A DNA stretch of 64,000 bases from Capnocytophaga granulosa ATCC 51502 (GTDB lineage Bacteria > Bacteroidota > Bacteroidia > Flavobacteriales > Flavobacteriaceae), in NCBI RefSeq assembly GCF_000411115.1, contig NZ_KE150257.1:62001-126000 (forward strand), written 5' to 3'. The translations under genes were made by a program, and so were the position numbers. The notes under the pieces were generated by a model. It had not been told where the DNA came from. It made no database searches and worked only from the letters and a program-made list of their open reading frames with translations. Positions 6,853-15,110 of the stretch are shown here, piece by piece. Within the stretch, counting starts at the first letter, position 1. Every line of letters begins with the position of its first letter.

Positions 6853-9057
6853 ATGAAACGTAGTTATTTTTTACTAGCCACTGCCCTTATGGGGATTCCA
6901 CTGATGGCTCAAGAGAAAGATAGTCTCTCTAACAAACAAAAGACACCTGATACCGAGGAAAACCGCAATGTAATGCTCAATGCTTCCTCCAACTCAGGGC
7001 CTCGCGAAGTAAATATTGGACTGCCTTCTTCTGTAGGAGGTATTACCGTATTGGAGAATGACCTCCCTGTGGTGTATTATTTTTGGCCTGAGCTGCCTTC
7101 GCGTACTTGGCGACCCTCACAGAGCTTGAATATGCGTGGGCTTATCTCGGTAGGCGAATCCACCCTTACCATTGGGGACTTTGGTTATGCGGTTAATAGT
7201 TATACCAAAACAGGGGGTGACAGGACCCAGATAGAGGGTCTGCTCAAGGGTAATCACCACGGTTATTACTTAGGCGACGTGAATCTTAATGGTCGCTTTG
7301 GGCAAAGCCATTGGCACTATGCTATAGGAGCATTGGTTACTGGCGACCCAGGAGAGGCCAAGCACAAAGGCTCCCGACTTATTGATGATACTCAAATATT
7401 CAGAGGCGTACTGACTTACAAGTTTGATGAGAAAAGCGATATTAACTTTGGTTATAAGTTTGCTCGTTCAAGAATGATAAATCATTACGCCCCTTTTATT
7501 TATCATACCGACGGTAAGGTAAGCGAATACAATGGCATAGGCATCGGTACCGACTCGTATATGATCAGCGATGGGTATATCATCTTCAAGAATGCTCTTA
7601 CAGGTGAGCCTTATCGCGCCAATTATACAGGCAGTGATTCTCCGCTTTGGTCTTTCTCCCATACCTTTGACCTCTTTGGTAAGAATGACTTGGGTAATGA
7701 TTGGTTCTTTAAGCACTCCACTCGTATTCGTTATGCAGAATCTTCCGCCCTTATTCCACTACCAGCAGGCTCTGTAAAAAGGGGCAGCGATAGTTATAGC
7801 TACCTTGACGGTACCCCTTACACAGGAGAGTATGTACAGCGTATGTTGGCTATTCTTTCTCCTAAAACCCCTACCACTACTTGGATGACCCGCCTATGGG
7901 CAGAGAAAAAGACGGACAACCACCAGTGGCGCTTTGGGGTATTGGGTCAGTACTACAAGGAAGATAACTACCACCAAGATCGTTCTTTCCTCTTCCACTC
8001 TGTAGAGAAGCAACCTCGCATCTTGCGCCGAGATGGCACTACTGATCCCTTCTTTGACTACAACGTAGGAGCAGAATACCACAGCGGGTATGAAACTAAG
8101 ATTACCGCCTATGCCTCCGACAGCTGGAATACAACCCCTTGGCTTGACCTCTCTTATGGAGCTAACTTCCAGTACCACAAGCTCGAAGGTGATTATAGCT
8201 TGCAACCTCGCGGGGCAAATGTAGTGCTAAACCAACCTTTTACTACTTTTAACCACGACTGGTACCACCTCAACGGAGACTTACGTGCGGTGGTAAAACT
8301 CACGCCTGAGTTTGGCCTATTGGCTAACTTCACTTATCAGGAAAAACACGGCCAATTGGAAAACTACTCAGGTGCCTATACACCTGATTTTGCTAAGACT
8401 AAAACACCTTTCTTAGCTGGTGGTATCTACTATAACAACAAATGGCTTAGCTTGGTATCACAAGTATCTACCCTTACACGTAACAATTACCAAACCCGCC
8501 TAAGTATCTCCGACCGCAACAGCCCTCGTTCTGAAGTGGTTTCTGTACATTACGACATCAAAACTGTGGGTTGGACTACCGATATGGTACTCAAGCCTTT
8601 TGATAATTTCCAATTGCACTACCTACTTACCTTGCAAAACCCTGAGTATAACAACTATGGCTGGACGAATCCGTTCAACGGACGCGCTATCAGTTATAAC
8701 AACAATATCGTAACAGGTATCTCCAAGGTACTGATGGAAATAGACCCTTCGTATAGCATCAATAAGTTCCGTTTCGGACTTAACTTCCGCTATTTCAGCA
8801 AACAATATGTAAGCCCTACCAATCAGTTCTTTGTAGAACCCCGTTGGGAATCCTTCTTCTCCTCTTCGTATGAGATCAACAAGCACCTGAACCTTGGTTT
8901 CAATGTGGTGAATATCTTCAACCAGACAGGAGCCTCCACCAGTATTGCCAATTCAGAAATCCCTTATGATAACATACAAGATGCTGAAGGTAGCTTAGTT
9001 ACAGGTTCTTACATACGTCCGCTTACCTTTGAACTACAATTGAATTTTAGGTTTTAG
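6853..9057 (+). CDS. TonB-dependent receptor-like outer-membrane protein
   Basis: A 734-residue protein with a signal peptide (MKRSYFLLATALMGIPLMAQ). A short plug-like region follows (about residues 50-130: GGITVLENDLPVVYYFWP, LNMRGLISVGESTLTIGDFG). The rest is a long aromatic-rich beta-barrel ending in F (LTFELQLNFRF), as expected for BamA-inserted barrels. It lacks the carboxypeptidase-like N-terminal domain of SusC proteins. The GH3 gene starts 7 bases downstream, which suggests uptake of a substrate related to what that enzyme releases. No SusD partner is present. The transported ligand cannot be read from sequence. Confidence 0.8.
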   Translation: MKRSYFLLATALMGIPLMAQEKDSLSNKQKTPDTEENRNVMLNASSNSGPREVNIGLPSSVGGITVLENDLPVVYYFWPELPSRTWRPSQSLNMRGLISVGESTLTIGDFGYAVNSYTKTGGDRTQIEGLLKGNHHGYYLGDVNLNGRFGQSHWHYAIGALVTGDPGEAKHKGSRLIDDTQIFRGVLTYKFDEKSDINFGYKFARSRMINHYAPFIYHTDGKVSEYNGIGIGTDSYMISDGYIIFKNALTGEPYRANYTGSDSPLWSFSHTFDLFGKNDLGNDWFFKHSTRIRYAESSALIPLPAGSVKRGSDSYSYLDGTPYTGEYVQRMLAILSPKTPTTTWMTRLWAEKKTDNHQWRFGVLGQYYKEDNYHQDRSFLFHSVEKQPRILRRDGTTDPFFDYNVGAEYHSGYETKITAYASDSWNTTPWLDLSYGANFQYHKLEGDYSLQPRGANVVLNQPFTTFNHDWYHLNGDLRAVVKLTPEFGLLANFTYQEKHGQLENYSGAYTPDFAKTKTPFLAGGIYYNNKWLSLVSQVSTLTRNNYQTRLSISDRNSPRSEVVSVHYDIKTVGWTTDMVLKPFDNFQLHYLLTLQNPEYNNYGWTNPFNGRAISYNNNIVTGISKVLMEIDPSYSINKFRFGLNFRYFSKQYVSPTNQFFVEPRWESFFSSSYEINKHLNLGFNVVNIFNQTGASTSIANSEIPYDNIQDAEGSLVTGSYIRPLTFELQLNFRF

Positions 9058-9064
9058 TCATTTT

Positions 9065-11377
9065 ATGAAAGCAAAAAATATTCTTTTAGCACTGAGTCTC
9101 TCCGTAGGGGTAAGTGTCCTAGCGCAAGAGGCTGACATCAAGTACATTACCCAGAAAAAGGGCGCTACCCTAGGGTATAGTACTACCTCAGGGGTGAAGA
9201 TCCTCACCGTAGGGGGAAAGCAGTTCAAAGACCTAAACAAAAACGGCAAGTTGGACAAGTACGAAGACTGGCGCCTACCGGTAGATGAGCGTGCCAAAGA
9301 CTTGGCCAAGCAGATGAGCATAGAGGAAATTGCAGGGCTTATGCTCTACAGTAACCACCAAGCCTTGCCTGGCCCTCCTGATGGCTATCGCAAGAGTAGC
9401 TATGGAGGTAAGCCTTTTGCCGAGAGTGGTGCCAAAGCTTCCGACCTTACCGACCAGCAAAAAGTCTTCTTAGACCGCGACCATGTACGCCATGTGCTGA
9501 TCACTACTGTCTCCTCTCCTAAGGATGCAGCCATATGGAGCAACAACCTACAGCGTACCACTGAGAGCCTACCGCTGGGTATTCCAGTGAATATCTCTTC
9601 CGACCCACGCCATACCACCTTGGTAACGGCCGAATACAATGCAGGAGCAGGAGGAAGTATCTCTCTTTGGCCTGATGGATTGGCTATGTCCGCCACCTTT
9701 GACCCTGCTGTGGTACAGAAGTTTGGTGAAATAGCTGCCAAGGAATACCGCGCTATGGGGATCACCACAGCCCTTTCCCCTCAGATAGACTTGGGTACGG
9801 AACCTCGCTGGAATCGTATGGTCTTCACCTTTGGCGAGTCTCCTGAGCTGACTACCGATATGGCACGTGCCTATGTAGATGGTTTCCAAACCTCCACAGG
9901 TAAGGCCGAAATCAAAGATGGTTGGGGCTTTGAGAGTGTCAATGCCATGAGCAAGCACTTCCCAGGAGGAGGTGCTGGCGAAGGTGGTCGTGATGCCCAC
10001 TTTGCCTATGGTAAGTATGCTGTATACCCAGGTAAAAACTTCGAGATGCACCAAAAACCTTTTACCGAAGGTGCCTTTAAGCTCCATGGCAAGACCAAAT
10101 CCGCCTCTGCGGTGATGCCTTACTACACTATTTCCTATAACCAAGATACCAAAAACCATGAGAATGTAGGTAATGGCTTTAGCAAATACATAGTAACCGA
10201 CCTATTGCGCAACAAATACGGCTTTGACGGGGTGGTATGTACCGACTGGCTCATCGTTGCCAAGGAACCAAGCACACCAGGGGGCTTTGCTGGTAAGCCT
10301 TGGGGGGTAGAAGACTTAGACTTGCCACAGCTTCACTACAAGGCTTTGGAGGCAGGAGTAGACCAATTTGGTGGTAACAACATGGTGGCTCCTGTGGTAG
10401 AAGCCTATAAGATAGGGGTGAAAGAACATGGTGAAGCCTATATGAGAGAACGTTTTGAGAAATCGGCTGTACGCCTATTGCGCAACATCTTCCGCTTGGG
10501 TCTGTTTGAAAATCCATACCTCAACCCAGAGGAAAGTGCTAAGATTGTAGGAAATCCTGAGTTCATGAAAGCAGGTTACGATGCCCAGCTCAAATCCATC
10601 ATCATGCTCAAGAACAAAGGACAGGTATTGCCTATTGACAAGAAGAAAACCGTCTATATCCCTAAAGTGTATAACGAACCTCAACGCAACTGGTGGGGTG
10701 TATATACCGAAGGCAACATAGCTTACCCTGTGAATATAGAGAATGTGAAGAAGTATTTCAATGTAACCGATGATCCCAATAAGGCTGATCTTGCTATTGT
10801 TTTTGTTAAGAGCCCTACCCAAAATCACCCAGGTTATAACGACGAACTCTTCAAGGCAGGAGAGAATGGTTATATTCCTATCTCCCTACAGTACAACACC
10901 TATACTGCTGAGTATGCCCGCGAACATAGTATAGCCGCAGGGGATAAAGTGATTGCTCCACAGGTGACCGACCGTTCTTACAAAGGCAAGATGGCCAATG
11001 CTTCCAACATCACCGACCTATACAACATCTTGGAAACCAAAGAAAAGATGAAAGGCAAACCAGTGGTGGTTTCCATCACCGCCTCTCGTCCTATGGTATT
11101 CCATGAGTTTGAAAAACAGGTAGATGGTATCTTGCTTAACTTCGGTACTTCCGAACAAGCCCTTTTAGAAATTCTCTCTGGTAAGGTAGAGCCTTCTGCC
11201 TTGCTCCCCACTCAGATGCCTGCCAACATGAAGATGGTAGAGCAACAGTTTGAGGATGTACCTTTTGACATGGAGTGCCACAAGGACAGCGAAGGCAATG
11301 TATATGATTTTGGTTTTGGACTCAACTGGAAAGGGGTTATCAAAGATGCCCGTACTGCTAAGTACAAACGAAATTAG
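9065..11377 (+). CDS. Secreted glycoside hydrolase family 3 enzyme
   Basis: A 770-residue protein with a signal peptide ending near VLAQ, then a DLNKNGKLDKYEDWRL segment (EF-hand-like, typical of this Bacteroidota GH3 group) and the GH3 barrel. The predicted nucleophile is Asp394 in GVVCTDW. Other family segments are PQIDLGTEPRWNR and KHFPGGGAGEGGRDAH. A C-terminal alpha/beta sandwich follows (VVVSITASRP, LLNFGTSEQALLEILSG). GH3 enzymes remove terminal beta-linked sugars such as glucose or xylose; which one cannot be told. It is probably periplasmic, or on the surface, and is in an operon with the upstream receptor. Confidence 0.88.
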   Translation: MKAKNILLALSLSVGVSVLAQEADIKYITQKKGATLGYSTTSGVKILTVGGKQFKDLNKNGKLDKYEDWRLPVDERAKDLAKQMSIEEIAGLMLYSNHQALPGPPDGYRKSSYGGKPFAESGAKASDLTDQQKVFLDRDHVRHVLITTVSSPKDAAIWSNNLQRTTESLPLGIPVNISSDPRHTTLVTAEYNAGAGGSISLWPDGLAMSATFDPAVVQKFGEIAAKEYRAMGITTALSPQIDLGTEPRWNRMVFTFGESPELTTDMARAYVDGFQTSTGKAEIKDGWGFESVNAMSKHFPGGGAGEGGRDAHFAYGKYAVYPGKNFEMHQKPFTEGAFKLHGKTKSASAVMPYYTISYNQDTKNHENVGNGFSKYIVTDLLRNKYGFDGVVCTDWLIVAKEPSTPGGFAGKPWGVEDLDLPQLHYKALEAGVDQFGGNNMVAPVVEAYKIGVKEHGEAYMRERFEKSAVRLLRNIFRLGLFENPYLNPEESAKIVGNPEFMKAGYDAQLKSIIMLKNKGQVLPIDKKKTVYIPKVYNEPQRNWWGVYTEGNIAYPVNIENVKKYFNVTDDPNKADLAIVFVKSPTQNHPGYNDELFKAGENGYIPISLQYNTYTAEYAREHSIAAGDKVIAPQVTDRSYKGKMANASNITDLYNILETKEKMKGKPVVVSITASRPMVFHEFEKQVDGILLNFGTSEQALLEILSGKVEPSALLPTQMPANMKMVEQQFEDVPFDMECHKDSEGNVYDFGFGLNWKGVIKDARTAKYKRN

Positions 11378-11500
11378 TCAATAGTGGTTAGTGGTTAAAC
11401 ACTGAAAACTAACCACAATCACTTTTCAGATAATCCCAATTACTATTAGAGAATTTCTATACAAATTACAACTATTCAACAAGTAGATACTCAAATATAC

Positions 11501-11753
11501 ATAAAAGTAATTTTAAAACAAATTTTAGTCATTTCTGTGCTTTCTATAATAACTATTTCTATCATAGCCCAAGACTATTCTATAACAATATACAGAGAGT
11601 CGATTGGCTCAAGCAGAATATGTACAAGTAGGGGGTGCTACTCATGCTTTCCTTGACTGGAAACCTGACCAAAAAACCCAAGAGACATTTGACAAATACG
11701 GCAAATACTATACCCATCAGATGCTTGCCTTTTTTGATGATGTACTTAAATAG
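11501..11753 (+). pseudogene. Remnant of a secreted esterase paralogue
   Basis: The last 50 codons (from 11604; AEYVQVGGATHAFLDWKPD to the TAG at 11751-11753) closely match the C-terminus of the intact esterase downstream (EYLQVGGANHAFLDWKPD). Just before, in another frame, comes a signal-peptide-like stretch without ATG (ILVISVLSIITISIIAQD). An internal deletion has apparently joined the leader directly to the C-terminus, losing the catalytic core. The rest of the gap 11378-11898 holds a weak heptamer tract (11376-11410), nothing I recognise at 11411-11500, and the hairpin and promoter described below. Confidence 0.75.
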
Positions 11754-11803
11754 TGACTAATGACTAGTCTGCAAGAGTTCATTTTACTAAAAAAATTTTT
11801 TTT

Positions 11804-11839
11804 AACAGCAGATATTCTTAATATTTGCTGTTTTTTTTG
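11804..11839 (+). terminator. Intrinsic terminator abutting a promoter
   Basis: AACAGCAGATAT pairs with ATATTTGCTGTT (12-bp stem with one G-T pair, 5-base loop), followed directly by a T-run. The T-run touches the TACCTTTG promoter at 11840. Confidence 0.65.
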
Positions 11840-11847
11840 TACCTTTG
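11840..11847 (+). promoter_or_regulatory. -7 promoter element for the esterase gene
   Basis: TACCTTTG followed by CGG, 52 bases before the ATG at 11899, directly after a terminator hairpin and T-run. Confidence 0.6.
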
Positions 11848-11898
11848 CGGTCTGAGTAAAAAACTTAAAATTCATAAAGATAAATACTACAAAAACAA

Positions 11899-13095
11899 AT
11901 GAAGAAAATTTTATTATTAGGTGCATTATCCCTCTTTAGTATGGGATTACAAGCACAGAGGAAATTCAAAATAACCCTTGATGAGGCGCGTAATGGTTCG
12001 TATACCGTGAGTCCTAAGCTACCCAAAGATGGCATCGTAAAGCGAGGAACTACCCTGACTATAAGTGCTACTGCTAATGAGGGCTATATACCCGATGGTG
12101 GCTATTATGCAACCATACAAGATGGTTATGTGCAATACCACGAGACTATGCAATCATCCTTTAAGGTAAAGGTAGATAAGGAAATGAACATAGGCTATTC
12201 TTTTGTTCCCAAAGAAACGGAAGAGAACCTCAGGGTTATCCAAGATATTGTCTATGCCAAGCCAGGTGTTAAGGCACTGAAATACGATATTTATGCTCCC
12301 AAGGGCAAGGACAGACTTCCTTGTATTATCATCATTCATGGAGGTGGCTGGAGTTCCAACAGCGAGGAGGTTATGCGTGGTTTCGCCCGTGAGTTGGCCA
12401 ATAGTGGTCGTTATGTAGTTTTCAATATAGATTATCGCTGGATGGATAATCTTGATGGGGATAAGAAGCCTACAGCACTACACCAAATCATAGAAGATGT
12501 ATATGGAGCGGTGATACATATTACCGAAAATGCTGCCATGTATGGGGGTGATAGCAATAACATCTTCCTTACAGGAGATAGTGCAGGGGGGCATCTTGCT
12601 GCTTCTGTAGCTAATTTTGTAGAGCGATTAGGGGATAAGAGTTTCAACAAGATAGAGAACACTTTCCAGTTTGCCCCTACCTATATGCCTAAAGGGAAGA
12701 GTATAGAGGAGATCAAGCAGAAGCTTGCCCAAAGCATCAAAGGGGTAGCACCTAGTTATGGAGTATTCAGTATGCAGATGCTTTCTCAGCGCTTTGCTAA
12801 TTATCCTTTCTTGAAGGAAGTAGCTCCTATTAACTATATACCAGAGGGTAGGGCAGTACCTTATTTTCTACTTCGTGGTACAGAGGATCAGCTTATCAAA
12901 AATGAAGAAGTAGAGAGCTATGCCAAAGCCCTTATCAAGGCAGGACAAAGGGTAGAATACCTACAAGTAGGAGGTGCTAACCATGCTTTCCTTGACTGGA
13001 AACCCGATAAAGAAACCCAAGAAACTTTTAGCAAATATGGTAAATATTGTACCAAACACATGTTACTTTTCTTTGATAACATACTCGGAAAGTGA
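11899..13095 (+). CDS. Secreted alpha/beta-hydrolase esterase with N-terminal repeat domain
   Basis: A 398-residue protein with signal peptide MKKILLLGALSLFSMGLQAQ. Residues about 22-95 form a small beta domain (NGSYTVSPKLPKDGIVKRGT, ATANEGYIPDGGY) resembling the InlB B-repeat type. The catalytic domain is of the HSL/BD-FAE esterase type: oxyanion motif HGGGW from His147, nucleophile Ser228 in GDSAGG, Asp330 in GTEDQL and His362 in NHAF, so the triad is complete. Likely substrates are acetylated or feruloylated glycans, in keeping with the GH3 operon upstream, but this is inference. It has its own terminator and promoter, so it is a separate transcription unit. Confidence 0.85.
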   Translation: MKKILLLGALSLFSMGLQAQRKFKITLDEARNGSYTVSPKLPKDGIVKRGTTLTISATANEGYIPDGGYYATIQDGYVQYHETMQSSFKVKVDKEMNIGYSFVPKETEENLRVIQDIVYAKPGVKALKYDIYAPKGKDRLPCIIIIHGGGWSSNSEEVMRGFARELANSGRYVVFNIDYRWMDNLDGDKKPTALHQIIEDVYGAVIHITENAAMYGGDSNNIFLTGDSAGGHLAASVANFVERLGDKSFNKIENTFQFAPTYMPKGKSIEEIKQKLAQSIKGVAPSYGVFSMQMLSQRFANYPFLKEVAPINYIPEGRAVPYFLLRGTEDQLIKNEEVESYAKALIKAGQRVEYLQVGGANHAFLDWKPDKETQETFSKYGKYCTKHMLLFFDNILGK

Positions 13096-13168
13096 AAAAT
13101 AAATAGCGAAAAGTAAAGTCAGCAAGTACTTTCATTTTTTACTAATCACTATTCATTTCTCTCTTAAC

Positions 13169-13184
13169 TGTTCCACGTGGAACA
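13169..13184. promoter_or_regulatory. parS site 1 (perfect)
   Basis: TGTTCCACGTGGAACA, a perfect 16-bp palindrome identical to the ParB-binding parS sequence known from Pseudomonas and one base per arm from the B. subtilis form. The palindrome extends outward as TTAAC...AATTAA. It lies in the gap after the esterase gene. Confidence 0.85.
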
Positions 13185-13207
13185 ATTAATTCTAAAGATA
13201 AAAAATT

Positions 13208-13239
13208 ACAGCAAGTCATCTGTACTTGCTGTTTTTTTT
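13208..13239 (+). terminator. Intrinsic terminator abutting a promoter
   Basis: ACAGCAAGT pairs perfectly with ACTTGCTGT across a 7-base loop, followed by eight T and then G-TACTTTTG. It is the same arrangement as at 11804-11847. Confidence 0.7.
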
Positions 13240-13240
13240 G

Positions 13241-13248
13241 TACTTTTG
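13241..13248 (+). promoter_or_regulatory. -7 promoter element, probably for tsaB
   Basis: TACTTTTG followed by CGG. The next gene, tsaB, starts 321 bases later, because a MITE-like element (copy B) lies between. No closer promoter is visible. Confidence 0.5.
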
Positions 13249-13273
13249 CGGGTTGGCGCTGGTGAAGAGTGAA

Positions 13274-13530
13274 TAATGTGAATTCGATATAACGAAAGCT
13301 CCCACTGATTTTCACGAATTTCACAGATTTTCTATGTCTGTATAATTGTGTCGCTGCGATTTGCATGGATTGTTATAAGAGCTTAGGTCTTATTAATTCG
13401 TGAAAATTAAAGAGTTACGCTTAGTTATTTTATTCTCTCCGTGAAAATCCGTGTTTCACATACCCAGCTGTGGGCACTCGCTGGCTTTGTGGGAGAAAAA
13501 AATATAATTTTGCTTACGTCGAACTCACGT
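13274..13530 (-). mobile_element. MITE-like element, family 1, copy B
   Basis: It starts AATTCGATATAACGAAAGCT and ends TTACGTCGAACTCACGT, so it is reversed relative to copies A and D. The interior has the same CACAGATTTTCTATGTCTG core. It also has a segment with CCAGCTGTGGGCACTCGC and GGCTTTGTGGGAG that reappears in copy E as a hairpin. It lies between the promoter at 13241 and tsaB, and would give tsaB a long leader. 13531-13568 is a weak 7-bp-periodic tract of AACTTAA/AACTCAA type. Confidence 0.75.
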
Positions 13531-13568
13531 AGCAACTTAAAATTTAGAACTTAAAACTCAAAACTATA

Positions 13569-14243
13569 ATGCTGTTGTGTATAGAAACTTCTGGTAAGAA
13601 CTGTTCGGTAGCGCTCTTTGAAGGCCTACAATTGGTAAGCATTCGAGAGGTGCATACGGAACAATTTTCCCATTCGGAAAACCTACATGTTTTCATAGAG
13701 CAAGTACTCAAGGAAAGTAACCTCCAGCCTAAGGTTATCAAGGCTATAGCCATCAGTGCAGGACCTGGTTCTTATACGGGTTTGCGTATAGGGGTAGCCA
13801 CTGCCAAGGGGTTATGTTATGGCTGGGATATACCCCTGATAGCCTTGCCTACCTTGCGTATCTTAGCCGAACAGGTAACTTATGAATTTACAGATATTGA
13901 ATATATTATTCCTATGATAGATGCTCGTAGGATGGAGGTTTTTACTGCCGTATATAGTCATGATTTTTCCCCTATACTAGGGGAGCGGGCAGAAATTCTT
14001 ACAGAAAGTACATTTGATACTTATCTTAACAAAGGAAAAACCATTTTTTTAGGAGATGGAATCACTAAGTTTCAAGCTATTTGTAAGCATAAGAATGCTT
14101 ATTTCTGGGAGAACAAATTTCCTTCTGCTAAGCAGATGGGTCGCTTAGCCTTGGAAAAATACCAAGCACAAGCCTTTGAAGATATAGCATATTTTGAACC
14201 CTTTTACCTCAAAGAAGTTTATTTAGTGAAAAGTGAAAAATGA
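13569..14243 (+). CDS. tsaB: tRNA threonylcarbamoyladenosine biosynthesis protein TsaB
   Basis: A 224-residue protein of the ASKHA fold, needed with TsaD and TsaE for t6A modification of tRNA position 37. The N-terminus LLCIETSGKNCSVALFEG is the phosphate-1 loop; the SEN segment in EQFSHSENLHVFI and SAGPGSYTGLRIGVATAKGL are the clearest TsaB signatures. The length is normal. It is cytosolic. ATG at 13569 follows a heptamer-like tract and matches the family start exactly. The last codons (VKSEK) run into another repeat tract. Confidence 0.9.
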   Translation: MLLCIETSGKNCSVALFEGLQLVSIREVHTEQFSHSENLHVFIEQVLKESNLQPKVIKAIAISAGPGSYTGLRIGVATAKGLCYGWDIPLIALPTLRILAEQVTYEFTDIEYIIPMIDARRMEVFTAVYSHDFSPILGERAEILTESTFDTYLNKGKTIFLGDGITKFQAICKHKNAYFWENKFPSAKQMGRLALEKYQAQAFEDIAYFEPFYLKEVYLVKSEK

Positions 14244-14245
14244 AG

Positions 14246-14483
14246 CTAATATATACTTTCGTTATTCACTAATCACTATTCGTTATTCACTTAACTGTTT
14301 CACGTGGAACAATTAAGTAGTCAGACTTGTGTAGAGATGCAATAAATCACATCTTAAAAGTAAAAAACAATTCTAACAAGGTAAATTTAAACGATTTTAT
14401 TAGCTGACGAATACTTATATCAAAATAAAAAGAAAATAGAAATTTGATATGTTTCTGAAAGAGAAAAAATCAGTAGAGAGAAG
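14246..14483 (+). repeat. parS-carrying duplicated module, copy 1
   Basis: It starts with heptamer sequence (TTCGTTATTCACTAATCACTA, three heptamers), then parS site 2, then about 170 bp of AT-rich sequence ending in AAATTTGATATGTTTCTGAA and a GAGAAAAAATCAG stretch. Nearly the same sequence is at 14735-15032, with a partial copy at 16509-16632. No ORF or tRNA-like fold is visible. MITE copy C separates copies 1 and 2. Confidence 0.8.
14296..14311. promoter_or_regulatory. parS site 2 (one mismatch)
   Basis: TGTTTCACGTGGAACA. It differs from the perfect palindrome only by T at position 5, a base that occurs in the B. subtilis form. Flanked by CTTAAC and ATTAAG. Confidence 0.75.
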
Positions 14484-14508
14484 CAAAAAATGGAAAGTGA
14501 AGCTAAAA

Positions 14509-14735
14509 TAACGTAAGTCCAATATAACAAAAGCTCTCACTGATTTTAACAGATTTCACAGATTTTCTATGTCTGTGTAATTGTGTTGCTGCGATTTACA
14601 CGGATTGTTATAAGAGCTTATGTTTTATTTATCGTGAAAATTACAGAGTTACGCTTAATTATATCATTCTCTCTGTGAAAATTTGTGGAATCTGTGGGAA
14701 GAAATATAACTTTGCTTAGGTTGAACTCACGTTAA
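14509..14735 (-). mobile_element. MITE-like element, family 1, copy C
   Basis: It starts TAACGTAAGTCCAATATAAC and ends TAGGTTGAACTCACGTTAA, in the same orientation as copy B. The interior carries the CACAGATTTTCTATGTCTG core and ATTCTCTCTGTGAAAATTTG. It sits exactly between the two copies of the parS module. Confidence 0.75.
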
Positions 14736-15032
14736 TATATACTTTCGTTATTCGCTAATCACTATTCGTTGTTCACTAATCACTATTCGTTATTCACTAA
14801 TCACTATTCGTTATTCACTAATCACTATTCGTTATTCACTTAACTGTTTCACGTAGAACAATTGAGTAGTCAGACTTGTGTAAAGATTCAATAAATCGTA
14901 TCTTAAAAGTAAAAAACAATTCTAACAAGGTAAATTTAAACGATTTTATTACCTGATGAATACTTATATTAAAATAAAAAGAAAATAGAAATTTGATATG
15001 TTTCTGAAAGAGAAAAAATCAGCAGAGAGAAG
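14735..15032 (+). repeat. parS-carrying duplicated module, copy 2
   Basis: Matches copy 1 (14246-14483) almost base for base after parS site 3, but its heptamer part is expanded. At 14741-14844 the 21-bp unit (TTCGTTA TTCACTA ATCACTA) is repeated about five times against fewer than two in copy 1. The remaining 15033-15110 is AT-rich with AAAGTGAAAA and AGAACTCAAAACT repeats and no gene. Confidence 0.8.
14845..14860. promoter_or_regulatory. parS site 3 (degenerate)
   Basis: TGTTTCACGTAGAACA. It shares the T at position 5 with site 2 and also has A in place of G in the right arm, so it is probably a weakened copy left by the module duplication. Confidence 0.6.
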
Positions 15033-15110
15033 TAGAAAGTGAAAAATAAATAGAAAAGTGAAAATTGAAGGTAAAAAATTAAGCATGCAAAAAACTAAGA
15101 ACTCAAAACT

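Noticed and set aside
14741..14844. Regular 21-bp repeats resembling a CRISPR array
   Set aside because: The units are contiguous without unique spacers and no cas gene is present; they are three-heptamer units of the tract family.
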